DNA from: Marasmius tenuissimus
Taxonomy: Eukaryota > Basidiomycota > Agaricomycetes > Agaricales > Marasmiaceae
Length of the DNA: 64,000 nucleotides
Assembly: GCA_029532415.1 (NCBI GenBank)
Contig: JAQOTA010000050.1
Coordinates: 62,001 to 126,000 of the forward strand
Direction of reading: 5' to 3'
The stretch's first letter is position 1; every line of letters starts with the position of its first letter. A program made the position numbers and the translations under genes. Shown in pieces: positions 35,260-46,484 of the stretch. The notes beneath the pieces are model-generated. The model made no database searches and had not been told where the DNA came from. It saw only the letters and a program-made list of their open reading frames with translations.

Positions 35260-36932
35260 TCATAAATCACAACTCGCCCGTCTGCTTAGCTGACTAGTAG
35301 CCTTTCCTTCATCCCAAGCCTCGTCCAGCCTCATATCCACTGCTCCATTGGTGATTGATCGGGTGCTTTGTTGACAGATGTCTATGACGGTGCCGCGAGT
35401 GCATGTTACCTCTGGATTTGACTCAATATCCTTCATAACAACAGTTTCCTTGAACGACGTCTCGTCGTGAATGGCAATTCCGAGTGATACACGAACGACA
35501 ATAAGGGTTGAGGCAATTCCCTAGTAGGCCGATAAAAGTCAACTGCTCTGCCAACTCAGTACGAGCTCGAGCGTACGTACCATTATAGTTATCAGGGAGT
35601 CAAACATCGTGTCAAAGACCAATTTAAGACGGAAACCCCTGTTAGTAGTCGGATTGTTTGTCTCGTCTCCTGTAAAGATACAAAGAGTGAAGATGGCAAG
35701 GGCGACGGGATATAGGGATCCTGATTCCAACCTATCGAACGAGTGTGAGTGTGACTTCATTGTATCTATGAACATCAAATATTGCTAACGTGGCGGAAAT
35801 TACTGTCCTGTACATCTGTGGGATTGAAGTGCGCAATGTAAGATGGGCTCTAACTTGGTGCACAATGTAGAATATCCTCCCGGCTTTCTTGAGTGTGTGA
35901 GATGTTTTCGTTGGGAAGAGACGATAACTCACCAATCAAGAGTGTCAATAACAGGTTGCTATTGAGTGCACAAACGGCGAAGACAACCCATTAAATGTTG
36001 TCGGTACTTCGCATCATGTACCATGTCATGTTTCTCTGGTGGATTGTCATCACTAATCCATACACTATATGTTTGATCAGTATTTAGAAAGGGTGTTTCG
36101 ATTTGCATCTCACCATTAATCCCAAAGGCACACAAAGATGGGAATGCCATGATGTGAGCTCGGCGAGCAGTACCCGCAAATGTGAGGTAGCAACGCCATA
36201 ACTAATTTATCCCCCAAATCAGTGCGAGGGATTTATACCAGTCTGGTGAACCCACAAGGAGGATGTCAGTCGAGCAGCTGAGCGGATTAATCAACGTGGC
36301 AGTGTGGCGGTGGAACTGAATGCTTACTTACTTCCCGACAATAGTGATGCCTTCTAAACCGAGCCTCAGTTTTAAATAATGGGGATCCCAGCTAACAGAA
36401 AATGAGGAATGTATGTAGAGCATGATTTTGGGGTTACTCACTCACTAGCGTGCATCATGCCTTCAATTGTCTTTTGTGTTTCACCGTGAGGATCGTACCC
36501 TGTGTGTGCATCTGTGTACAGGGCGTAACTGTATTCAGACAAGTCTGTATGAGCTTCAAGGGTGTAGATGTTGTGTTTCAATCCAATTCCAACGGTTGAA
36601 ACAAGATACAACGCTGTAATCAAGATGGCATGCCTATGCTTGCTATCCTGTTTGCGGGTGAGGAGAATATATATGCATATAAGATAGAGAACTGTGTGGA
36701 TGCCTGCCCAGAAGTCTCAATGAGCTGAATCATAGGTGTGATACATGATAGTCTTACCATAGAGAAAGAATCCCACCTGTTCCATTCAATGAGTATTTAA
36801 CTTTTAAGTGGTAACTTACGGATGTTAACGTACACTGTGTAGAATAGGATGTCTTGAAACAAGCTTGCGACAGTCGCGCAACAATATTGGGCTGTCAGGG
36901 CACTCCAGTGTGTCAGAGCTTTGAGAGAACAT
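35260..36932 (-). CDS. Seven-transmembrane family protein, diverged paralogue D
   Basis: Minus-strand exons by comparison with paralogue C: a first exon from about 36932 (MFSQSSDTLECPDSP), then LFYTVYVN, then HTVLYLICIYILLTRKQ and ILITALYLVSTVGIGLKHNIYTLEA, then LWRCYLTFAGTARRAH with a following YP-like membrane segment ending FGING, then LNSNLLLTLLIG, KAGRIFYIVHQVRAH, RLESGSLYPVALAIFTLC, and finally GIASTLIVVRVSLGI. The order and splice positions track A-C, and the last two exons are unmistakable. The C-terminal tail ends about 35260. Several internal junctions (first exon, microexon 4, exon 6) are not certain, so intactness is not proven. The upstream half lies in a CpG-poor patch. Function is unknown. 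Confidence 0.6.
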
Positions 36933-37417
36933 TGTGGGATGGAGACCAAAAGTGGTGAGGAGAGTTTATATATGTACTTGAGTGCTGTGTCAATGCACCT
37001 GTTGATTATTTAATCCCCATCATCCCCACCAGTGCTAGCACAGAATAAACATGATACATTGAATAATTCACAGCAACCCATCACATCAGCTGTGTCATCA
37101 GATCCTGAACAGAGTGCCAAAACTGTCAACTCTCTCCAGTGACTCTACACATAGCAAACAATAACCTGAATCTCTCAAAAGGTTGAACAATATCTGAAAC
37201 TAGATAATGGCAGCTTGGCCATAATTACCATAATTTTCAGTGGAAGTTTGTTTCCCAAAGTAGCACAAATCTCTTGGAGTTGCCAGTACAGCATTACCGC
37301 TCAATCTGCAGTAACAGCGGGACGGCTCCAAATTATGGCCGCCACCACACCATGTAGCATCATCACAATGATTCCAGTATTGTAGCCCATTTAATTCCAT
37401 TTAATTATGATGATAAA
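36933..37417. other. CpG-poor, AT-rich spacer
   Basis: No gene seen. It borders the exact left edge of the BTB copy 3 homology; a direct repeat CCATTTAATT CCATTTAATT lies at about 37388-37407. Confidence 0.45.
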
Positions 37418-38366
37418 CGTGAGGTTGAAGATGAACTGTACAAAATCCCAAAACACCGCTTCGCTGAAAACCCACATCCCCCATTCAAAGAGATGTTCAC
37501 CCTTCCTCGAATCCAAAAAACACCCAAACGGCAAAGGCCATAAAACCCCCAAGGAAGGTTCATTGCCAGAGAACCCTATCATCCTGGAGCAAACTTTAAA
37601 AGTGGAGTTTGAGAGATTCCTAGCCGTTCTATACCCCCCGTGCGCGCCACTCCGAAATCTTTTCCCTTGCTAAGCATACAACAACAACCAGCGCCAAGAA
37701 CCCTGACCACGAAGAAACGTCCGACTCCGATACAGTCGCACAAACATGGCTCTCCGTTTTGAAACTCTCCTCCCTATGGAACTTTATCCCGATCCGTCGA
37801 ATGTCTATCGACCACTTGTCCAGAGTCTCTACCACCTCGTTCACCGCTATTGACCGTATCGTCCGAGGAAGGGAATATGGTGTGGCTCAATGGTTCATCG
37901 AAGGCATTGTCAGTATCGCCGGCGATTATCTCACCAACATCGAACACGCCGACGCCAGAAGAATCGGTCTCGATACGACAGTTTCGTTATTCCATTTCAA
38001 AAGCGCTATTCGGACCCTCGTTCAGGCGTTCTCAACTCCAGGGGCCGACTCAGACTCCAAACGGGGAGGTCATTCGGCGTCGAAAGCGAGAAGAGCTTTG
38101 ATTCGGCTGTTTTGTAGGAGTGTACCCCACTATTTCGTTCGGGATATGAGGGATTTGGTGGCGAAGGGGCAGGTTTATGATCATACAGAACGAGAGTTGG
38201 CAGAGGGAAGCTTTTGGATTGTGGAGATATCGCTCATGGGGTTTTTATCGAGGGTTCCGTGTCGGTGCTCGCTGGGTAAGAAGTCGGAGATTACACTCGA
38301 GGAATGTGTTCCAGTGTGAAGGGCATGGGTGAGTATAGTGGATTTTATATCCGTTTTTATAAGTCC
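37418..38366 (+). pseudogene. BTB/POZ copy 3: 5'-truncated and frameshifted duplicate of copy 2
   Basis: Homology with copy 2 starts at the first-intron acceptor (GTGAGGTTGAAGA) and ends 44-50 bp past the stop codon, so exon 1 and the promoter are absent. An extra A in a run (CCAAAAAACA here, CCAAAAACA in copy 2) at about 37520 shifts the frame in exon 2; after it the family text HPNGKGHKTPKEG resumes in another frame. The third exon (about 37694-38319) is open and differs from copy 2 at only about six of 172 residues, whereas exon 2 is markedly more diverged. The right boundary lies inside the 3' end of the minus-strand MYND gene. Confidence 0.78.
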
Positions 38367-40206
38367 ATACAGAATCGAGAACCCCGTACGGATCGTCGAT
38401 TTTTCTGTCACCAAGTCCTTCCTTAAAATCGCTCTGGTTACGGTATAGCACGAGGCTACCCTCTCGGTCGATGGACGGTATCTCGGATGTGTCAAGGTCG
38501 AAGACACCAACAAGCGTCTTTGTATTGGGAGCAGTCTCGGAAGATGGAGTCGTAATGGTGACATCTTCGGACGAATCGTGGTGCAGACAGACCATTTCGG
38601 CAATCCTGGCATTTCGACGAGTGGCAAACTCTCTGAGAATGGCACTGATGAATTGTTCGTCTTTGTCCGTAACTTCGAGTCCGGTTGGTATCCCGGCTAT
38701 AAATCAGAATGCAGTCGTCAGAAGCGTCTCTGAGTGGCTTGGTCTAAGAAATGAGACTCACTTTTTCGACGCTGGTTGTATTGAGGACACATCGCTCGAT
38801 GGTTCCTCTGCCAATCTAACTTCTGACAAGCTGAGGAACAGTATACAACACCTGAGCATCCAGCACACTGAGAAATAGCGACGGAAGTGCACTGAGGTGT
38901 ATTCATTTGACTAGTCACGGCAAAGCTGGGCATCGGAAAACAGACTCACCTCTTCAATGGCACACGAAGGATAGGTTCCCTGTGCTCTGAGAGCTCGCCG
39001 CACATCTCTAAGAGCAAGAGCTTTCCCTTTCAGCTCCTGCCACGCCGTCCAGAGTTTTTTCGACTTCAGCACCAGAGATGCTTCGGAGGAGTCGCCTATG
39101 CCCTGAATGGAATGCAGAACTTTGTGAAGGATAGTGGGATATGCAAGATAAGCCGAAATTCGACGGAACAGGTGGGTTGCTGCATCATCAAATACCACTT
39201 CCTTGTCGTCAAAAATGAAGAAGGCAGGATTTGCTTTGATCAACGAGGGGATTAGACCAGATTCTAGTGCCTCCAGAATCAAAAATCGACCCTGTAAAAT
39301 TACTGTCAAGTAGTCGAATATTTGCGTTGCGATTGCACGAGCGACCCTATACTCTGTCGGTGAAGCCGTTGGGGGGTCTCGTAGGCTCTTCCTTTTGCAG
39401 ACGAGATTCGATAGCGCGCGTACAAATCCTTTCATCCCACCATCCATCGAAGCCTTGGCGGTGAAAGGTCCAAACCCAGGGCCTGGTCCCCATAAGCTGG
39501 GAATCGGAAGGGCCTGAAGGAAATAATTGATATCCTCCAGTTCAGAGACTGGAATTGTAGAAATCCGGTTCGCCTCCTGGCTGATATGTCGAGTGAAAGT
39601 GGGAGCACGATCTCGGAGCTCCGTGAGACTCCCTGGTGCCTGACCGCGGAATTCCACTTCGATATTCAGCAATAACTCGCTCCATCTTCCCCAAGACGCA
39701 TGATTCCTCTCGATAGAGGCAAACCACACCTGACCGATGAGTTGTCGGAAGTTGGGAGTCGTATTCCGAGTGTTCAAAACAGATCGTTCAGCGCCTTCCA
39801 ATCTGAGGAATAGAGGGAGAATCCAAAATAAACGGTGAACTGTTTCCGAGTTGTCATCCATAAGGGGTAGGTATTTCATTGAGAAGATGATCCAGGAGCT
39901 GATAATGGGCCAGCTTTGTTTGATCGAGGCAAAGGTGGAGTATAGCCTAAGTCAACTATTCCTGTCGTAAATTATGCCAATCCACAATGCTTCTAAAATT
40001 TGAGGAAATTGTTGGAAGCCTGGGCTGGGCTGCCAAGCGTTGAGATTGCTAGGAGGAGGACCGATACTCCGCAGATGGCCGAGAGCATTGCGTGTTTCTG
40101 GGAAACGTGTGCACGAGTCAATGATAGATTGAGCGATTCCGGAGTCTGGGATCCCAAGGTGGTCCATAAGGTGGTCGAGGTCGTTATCGTTCGGTCTTCT
40201 TGCCAT
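38245..40206 (-). CDS. MYND-type zinc-finger protein with an in-frame TGA
   Basis: Coding order: 40206-38950, 38891-38762, 38696-38245, all phases consistent. The MYND finger spans the first intron: CAIEE then CTSVAISQCAGCSGVVYCSSACQ, with the following LDWQRNHRAMC completing the Cys/His set. The preceding 400 residues (for example PSLWGPGPGFGPF) match the long N-terminal region usual in Agaricomycete MYND proteins. Two oddities: codon 85 is TGA (39952-39954), with open frame continuing in the same frame on both sides and no convincing intron around it; and the last about 40 codons (below 38367) are antisense BTB copy 3 sequence, so the native C-terminus is lost. MYND fingers bind proline-rich partners; no enzymatic (SET) domain is present. 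It is probably a damaged or recently altered gene; translation could also start at a later ATG (39879). Confidence 0.68.
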
Positions 40207-40865
40207 TTCCCGCTTGTTTTACATACACAAAGTGACCATGAGCGGCGTTAGAAGGAACGCTAAGAGTCAGACTTACTTTGTTGTCGATAGTCTTTTGGCC
40301 CCGTTCAAAGCGTTTTCGTTTATAACGATCCACTGTGGAAAGAGAAACGACGGAACAAGGGTGCAGTGAAGTGATGGAATGAGCAAGAGGGCAGGCCACG
40401 CGTCCACATGCTTGATTGGGAAGTTCGGGCCTACTGGCACCGGCAAGGTTTCGGCTTCGTCGACTAGGTCGGCGAGTTTCCCCCACGCCTCCTTCATCCA
40501 TCATCCTTTCATAATCGGCACGCTCATACTTGACTGTCGTAATTGATACCACAAGCCTTTTGAGAACTCGATGTCAAGGATTGCCAGATATCCCATGACA
40601 TACAGACAATCGTGGGCATGAGATGGAAGAACCGTCTTTGATCTTCGGAACGGAGGATCGGTGCGGGTTCAGCAGTAATCAATCGATACAATAAAAACCG
40701 AGAGTCTGATGTGTTCGCCATATCGATTGAGCTTGGTGAGATAGCTGAATTCGATAGCAGAAAATATGTAGCTCGGACGGTGAAATTGTTCTAGAATCCA
40801 GTATAGTCATTAGTATTGTATGCAGCCGTCCGTTTGAATATTGATACAGAGACACAAAAGACATA
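40207..40865. other. Intergenic between MYND gene and ADE4
   Basis: Minus-strand frames at 40273-40552 and 40524-40721 overlap in two frames; none shows a motif I can name. They could be a remnant of a related MYND gene but this is not supported. The rest is the 3' flank of ADE4. Confidence 0.35.
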
Positions 40866-42919
40866 TCATAGCGGCCCACTTCCCAACAAATCATCCCCAT
40901 GGTTCACCAACCCACTCGCCGACCCCGCCCCTCCCGAATCATCACCCTGACCTTCATTCATATCCGTCCTCGCAGCCTCCATCTGATCCAAAAACTCTCC
41001 ATCCACACCTCCCGTTACGTATTCCCCCGTAAACACCGAGCAATCGAGAGCTGTCACCTTCGGATTGAGGTGCAATATCGACTCGACTAGGTCCGGAAGA
41101 GTTTGGTATATGACGAGGTCAGCACCGATAGCTTCGGTGATGGCTTTTTCGTCCCGCCCGTGGGCTACCATGTCTGACCGGGGTGGCAGATCAATGCCGT
41201 AGACGTTGGGGAACCTAGGGAGTTGTGGGGATTAGGGATGAGAAGAGTCTGATAAAGGCTGGATATGAGAACGTACCTCATAGGTGGCGCACAGCTGGCA
41301 ACAATAACCTTCTTCGCCCCAGCATCCCTCGCCATTGCGACGATCTCTTTGAATGTGATACCCCGAACGATAGAATCTGCAATGAGTATCAGTACGAGGA
41401 GAAAACAAGTCAAAGTTCAGAAGATCCCACCATCCACGATGAGGACATCTCTTCCCGTGAACTCCAATGCCATAGCGTGAAGTTTCCGGCGGATAGTCTT
41501 TGATCTACAACACACCGTGACTCGTCAATCATAAGTCAATACCGCGGGCGCGAAGAACTTTACCTCATATGATGCGCACGCGTAATAACTGTCCCTCCTG
41601 CATACCGGTTCTTGATGAACCCTTCACGGTACGGAACATGAAGCTTTTGCGCGAGGTTCAAGGCCGCAGTTCTCGAAGTATCGGGCACCTAGACGGCCAA
41701 TAGGAGGTTTATGTCAGGGTAGGCAAGGGATAGGTAGTCAGCTGAACGCACAGGAATAACCACGTCGACTGAGAGCTTGTGCTCCTCTAGAACGCTCTTC
41801 ACCCGATCTGCCAAGGCATCTCCCATGGCCATCCGACTCCTATACACGCTTATTCCATCCAAAACCGAGTCTGGTCGGGCGAAGTAAAGGTACTCGTAGA
41901 TGTCCGGGGAGAATTCGACTGGGTTTCTGGCGACTTGACGTTTCGATATACCGTGCCTTGTCACGATGACAGCCTCTCCTGCGATATCGCAACACGAGTT
42001 AGATCACGGTATCTTCTCGTGAGTATTCTCCAGGACGATACGCACCTGCTTTGACGTCCTCCCAATCACTAAACCCAGCAGCATCTGCAACAACATTCTC
42101 ACTGGCGAACATATAATCCTTTCCTTCACCTGCCTTCCTCGTACCGAACCCAAGAGGCCGAATTCCATGGGGGTCTCTGAATGCGATGATACCGAAGCCT
42201 GCAAGCATGGATACGCAGGCGTATGCGCCCTTGACTTGACCCATAAGGTTGCCAGTCGCAGTGAAGATATCTTCTTCGTCAATTCGAATCTTCCCGGTTT
42301 TCTGGAGTTGATCGGCGAAGATGTTGAGCAGCAGTTCGGAGTCGGAGGATGTGTTGATGTGACGGTGGGCAGTGGCGTCCATGAATTTGAGTAGATCGTC
42401 GTGATTGATTAGGTTGCCGTTCTGTGAAATGGAAGGCGTTGTTTTAGATGGTTGGCGAGGATATAGGTACGTAATGGACGACGTACATGGGCGAAAACGA
42501 TTCCATAGGGAGAATTGACGTAAAATGGTTGAGCCTCGGCGTGGTGGAAGCTTCCAGCAGTCGGATATCTGACTGTAAAACCGTTAGGGCATTTGCACAT
42601 AGGCAACGAGAGGCAAGTCAAACGCACCATGGCCAATTCCCATCCATCCAGTAAGACTCCGTATTGAACTTTCGTCTGGAAATACATCCCGAACCATCCC
42701 GTTTGCTTTACGTTGGAAGAATCGTCCTTTTTGACCACAGGTTACAATACCGCATGCATCTTGACCTCGATGTTGTAGTAGGGATAGACCTTCGCAGATT
42801 TCTTGTGCAGCATGGGATTTGGTATCGTGTAAGAGGAGAGCGAGAATGCCACACACTAGTTGAAACCAAATTGAAGGTCAGTATTCGTTACGACGTCGAA
42901 AGGAATTGGACCACCTACT
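40866..42919 (-). CDS. ADE4: Amidophosphoribosyltransferase (glutamine PRPP amidotransferase)
   Basis: First committed step of purine synthesis: PRPP plus glutamine gives 5-phosphoribosylamine plus glutamate, in the cytosol. Coding order: 42919 (A only), 42855-42628, 42572-42487, 42421-42046, 41978-41752, 41688-41564, 41504-41431, 41376-41277, 41214-40866; total 1566 nt, 521 aa, the usual length. The N-terminal class II glutaminase domain begins [11 protein letters not shown], with the catalytic Cys as residue 2, then [20 protein letters not shown] and [10 protein letters not shown]. The C-terminal phosphoribosyltransferase domain has the PRPP loop [13 protein letters not shown] and [11 protein letters not shown]. 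The start ATG is split: A in exon 1, TG in exon 2, after a 62-63 nt intron (donor GTAGGT, acceptor CTAG). The enzyme is normally feedback-inhibited by purine nucleotides. No defect found. Confidence 0.93.
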
Positions 42920-43992
42920 CGTTTGTGTGTGGTCTAGCAGGTAAGAGGACGAGTGATGGGTATGTCGAGCTTTTCGCTCCTGTTAAAAACACAGGTCGAG
43001 GGTTACCCGAAGCCAGTGACGTGCGCCGAGATGGTACCTTCAGAGACACCCGAGGACGCTCATCGCTGTCATACAATCGACAAGGCACTGGCTTGGCGGT
43101 CAATCCTGCTCTCGGTCAGAGCCAAGCGTTCTCTGTTCAGTGCGATACTACTTTCAGGCTGTGGGTCGTTGGCAAGAGGCACCTTGACCGAAACGTTTGC
43201 GCTTTCCTTGGTTCATTTCCTACATGAACAAGCAAAAAAGTGAGGTTTTGAAGCACGGTGAGGACTCCGGTAAATGCCTACCGCCGTCATTGGTATGTTT
43301 TTGCTCGTCATACATGAACAGAAACGACGAGAAATGAAAATGTAACCGCGACTGCGGAAGCTCCAATACTTTCGGTACAACGTTTAAGAGCGCTGGCCCA
43401 GGCTAGCTTCGTGTCACTTGGTATGAAAATTGTTGATCAAACCCAAGTGTTGGCCCATGTAAGGTTGTGCCTTCCAAGTTGAGAGACTTTCCGATGTATT
43501 CGCGCGCAATGAAGATATTGCACTGGGAGTCGATGAGTAGGGACATTGGCGGTAGAACGAACGTGGCGGTCGACTTGGTAGTATCGTGCATGATAGACTT
43601 GGAGGAGAAAGCCCAGATTATGGAGGTCGTACGGAGGAAAATCAGCGACGAGCACTCCAAAGCAAAACGGAACGTGAGGGTTTGAGAAGAGGCCTGGCGG
43701 ACTTATCGGGCCGTAGTCTCGGTGGGCACCGACTGTCCATGAAAAACACGTGAACAGTCCATGGACGCCTATCTCACAAGTCACGGTCAGGCGCCCAATT
43801 GATAGCTTCTTCCCATACTGCCATCAGGACCAGTGATTATTGGCACGCTATTCATAAAATGTTTATCTGCCTTCTCCCGACTCAGCTGATTTCTATCATG
43901 GGAAGCTGTAAATTCTTCGATAACGAGTACAGGAAGCTGGCGCACGAGGGTGATTGACCTTTCTCTCCCTGCTCACATCTTGCTCTCAGTTT
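42920..43992. promoter_or_regulatory. Divergent intergenic region between ADE4 and the permease
   Basis: About 1.07 kb separates the two divergent starts. Open frames here (minus 43403-43784; plus 42953-43243 and 43467-43685) lack family motifs and overlap one another. The immediate ADE4 leader is at 42920-43000. I could not identify a TATA box with confidence. One Gcn4/AP-1-like TGAGTCA occurs at 44233-44239, but inside permease intron 1 rather than here. Confidence 0.4.
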
Positions 43993-46484
43993 ATGTGGAC
44001 GAACATGCAGTCGAGCAACCACAACTTCCTCGATCCTTCAACCTATAATGTTGCAGCCACAGGAGTTCAAGCTCGCCATACAGACGGAACAGAGTCCAAA
44101 TCTGAAGACTTGAACAGCCTATCTGGATCCGAGCTCGGAGGACGTGAACCACAGGTCGGAGCTGGACACCCCAAAGATGAGGCTCATAGGACGTTATCGG
44201 TGAGTTGAACCTCGGACTCTCAATGTATGATCTGAGTCAGTGATACATAACATCACCCAATCAGAGTCGACATATTCAACTGATAGGCATTGGAGGTTCG
44301 GATGATCGTTAACTTTCACCAGGACCATCGTTTGATTGTACTCAAACTGCAATACAGGTACTATAGGAACGGCAATCTTCGTTCAAGTTGGCACCTCCCT
44401 CACTCATGGAGGACCTGCCAGCCTTCTCCTTGCATTCACCCTTTATTCAACCGTCGTTCTGGCTTTGAACAACTGTCTAGGTGCGCCCTTCCACACCCGA
44501 TATTCTGCATTCCGTTCTAACCAATACATTAAGCCGAAATGGTAACCTACATGCCCATATCATCTCCCTATGTTCGCTACGCCGACCACTTTATCGATCC
44601 GGCACTCGGATTCGTCGCCGCCCTCAACTTTTTCATCACCATGTGCATCGAAATTCCGTTCGAAATTACCGCGCTCAACGCAACGTTACACTTCTGGACG
44701 GAGAAAATCCCAATCGAGGCGGTCATATTTGCGGTTCTGATTGCTTACCTGTACGATATTGTTCATCTCCGGTGTTTTCAGTCTCGCTAACCACCGGGCT
44801 CCCAGATGTTTGAACATGTTCGCTGTCAAGTTCTACGGGGGTAGGTCTCTCATCCGGGCTTAGCCTCGAGAATGAACCACCCCTGATCTATCATCTGCAC
44901 ACACACTAGAGGCAGAGTTCTGGCTCGCCCTCGGAAAAGTTATCTTGGCCATCAGCATGTTATTCTTCACGTTCATCGTCATGGTGGGAGGAAATCCTCA
45001 GCATGACGCGTTTGGGTTTAGAAACTGGAATCGTGAGTTCCTTGTCGTTCATGTGCACAACTTCCCTTGTACTCACGAGATCTGTAGCTAATCATGTCCC
45101 CGTAGGTCATTCCCTCGCTGTTCTCCGAATCTGAAACCTGAAGAGACACGACAACATTGATCAGGGCGCCCCATTCGCCGAATACATCAAAACAGGATCC
45201 ACAGGTCGTTTTCTCGGTTTTCTGAGCTGCCTCATTCAGGCGAGTTTTACAGTCGGAGGTGAGTTTCTCTCAATATATTCACCAAACTCCTGTTCGTACC
45301 TGTCTCCGTCCTTACACCACTCTCATCCAGGCCCCGAATTTACCTCCCTAACCGCTGGAGAAGCCGCCTACCCACGTACAGTCCTCCCCCGGACCTTCAA
45401 ACACACCTACCTCCGCCTCGTCGTCTTCTTCCTTGGCGGTACCCTCTGCATCGGTATCCTCCTCCCTTACAACGACCCTGACCTCCTCGCCGCTACTCTA
45501 AACCCACGACCCGGAGCCGGATCTTCACCCTACGTTATCGCTATGAATCACCTACAAATTCCCGTCCTGCCGCATATATTCAACATCTTGTTAATCTTCT
45601 CGATCTTCTCAGCGGGGAACAATTTCATGTATAGCGCCAGTCGGGTTTTGTATGGGATGGCTTTGGAAGGCCAGTTGGGTACGAGGGGGAGTAAATTGTT
45701 TGGGAGATGTACGAAGAGTGGAGTGCCCGTTTGGTGTGTTGGAGCGGCGGGGGTGTTTGGGTTGTTGGCGTTTTTGGGGGTTGGGAGGGCGTCGGGGATT
45801 GTTTTGCAGTGGTGAGTCTTGGATCCGATGTTCACTGGGAAGAAGGTCTGACCTGATGTTTATCATAGGTTCGTGGATTTATTGACAGTTTCGTATACGT
45901 TCAACTATTGTTGTATCGCGCTGTCGTATCTTCGCTTTTACTACGTGAGTACAAACAGCTTTTTATTTCCCCATGTCTGGTATTCAAGGCCCTTTGGTCG
46001 CTCTCAACTAGGCTTTGAGATCTCAGAAGACCTCGCGATCGAGTCTCCCGTATACAGGACCCTGGCAGCCATTCTGCGGGTAAGTTTCATTCCTCCTCTC
46101 GCTTCCGAACAGTCTCTCAAACCTAACCACCTTTCAAGTTACTACGGTCTATGCCTCTGCTCAATCATGCTCGTCCTCCAAGCCTACTCAGTCTTCATGA
46201 CCGGGTCCGGAGACCTGCCCACCGTGATATTCGTGTACGCGCTCATTGTGGGGCTACCGATCGTCTTTGTTGCTTGGAAAATTCTGAAGGGGTCGAAGGT
46301 ACCTTTGTGGTTCAATCGTGTTTGAAGACTTCTGACGCGTGTTCAGCGCCGAAAGCTACAAGATATCAACTTCTTCGCAGAGGAGCGAACGAAGGTAGAT
46401 GAGTATGAGAGGAGGGCGCCCCCGTTGAGGAAAGCAAGGAGGAATTGGGGTTGGAGAGTTCTGGACGGGATGATCGGGGCTTGA
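43993..46484 (+). CDS. Amino-acid permease of the APC superfamily (fungal YAT family)
   Basis: Thirteen exons: 43993-44199, 44265-44295, 44358-44480, 44534-44750, 44806-44840, 44910-45032, 45088-45101, 45165-45258, 45331-45811, 45869-45944, 46012-46079, 46139-46298, 46347-46484; 1767 nt, 588 aa, typical for the family. After a polar N-terminus, the first membrane helix carries the substrate-site motif RHIQLIGIGGTIGTAIFV (family IALGGTIGTGLF). Later landmarks are NCLAEMVTYMPI, ALNFFITMCIEIPFEITA, FTVGGPEFTSLTAGEAAYPR and FSAGNNFMYSASRVLYGMA. About twelve hydrophobic segments are followed by a charged C-terminal tail (VDEYERRAPP). It imports amino acids across the plasma membrane by proton symport in characterised relatives; substrate is not predictable here. 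Exon 7 is a 14-nt microexon needed to keep the frame. Confidence 0.88.

Noticed and set aside
40273..40721. Minus-strand frames considered as a second MYND gene
   Set aside because: No set of paired Cys/His residues spaced as in a MYND finger, and the two overlapping frames cannot be joined convincingly.
42664..43227. Long plus-strand open frame (187 codons) overlapping the ADE4 5' end
   Set aside because: It is antisense to the first coding exons of ADE4 and carries no family motif; ADE4 explains the region fully.
43403..43784. Minus-strand frames between ADE4 and the permease considered as a gene
   Set aside because: Three frames are open over the same stretch, none starts with a convincing ATG plus motif, and no homology is recognised.
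44233..44239. TGAGTCA Gcn4-like site
   Set aside because: It lies in intron 1 of the permease and a 7-mer is expected by chance in a window this size; not listed as a regulatory feature.
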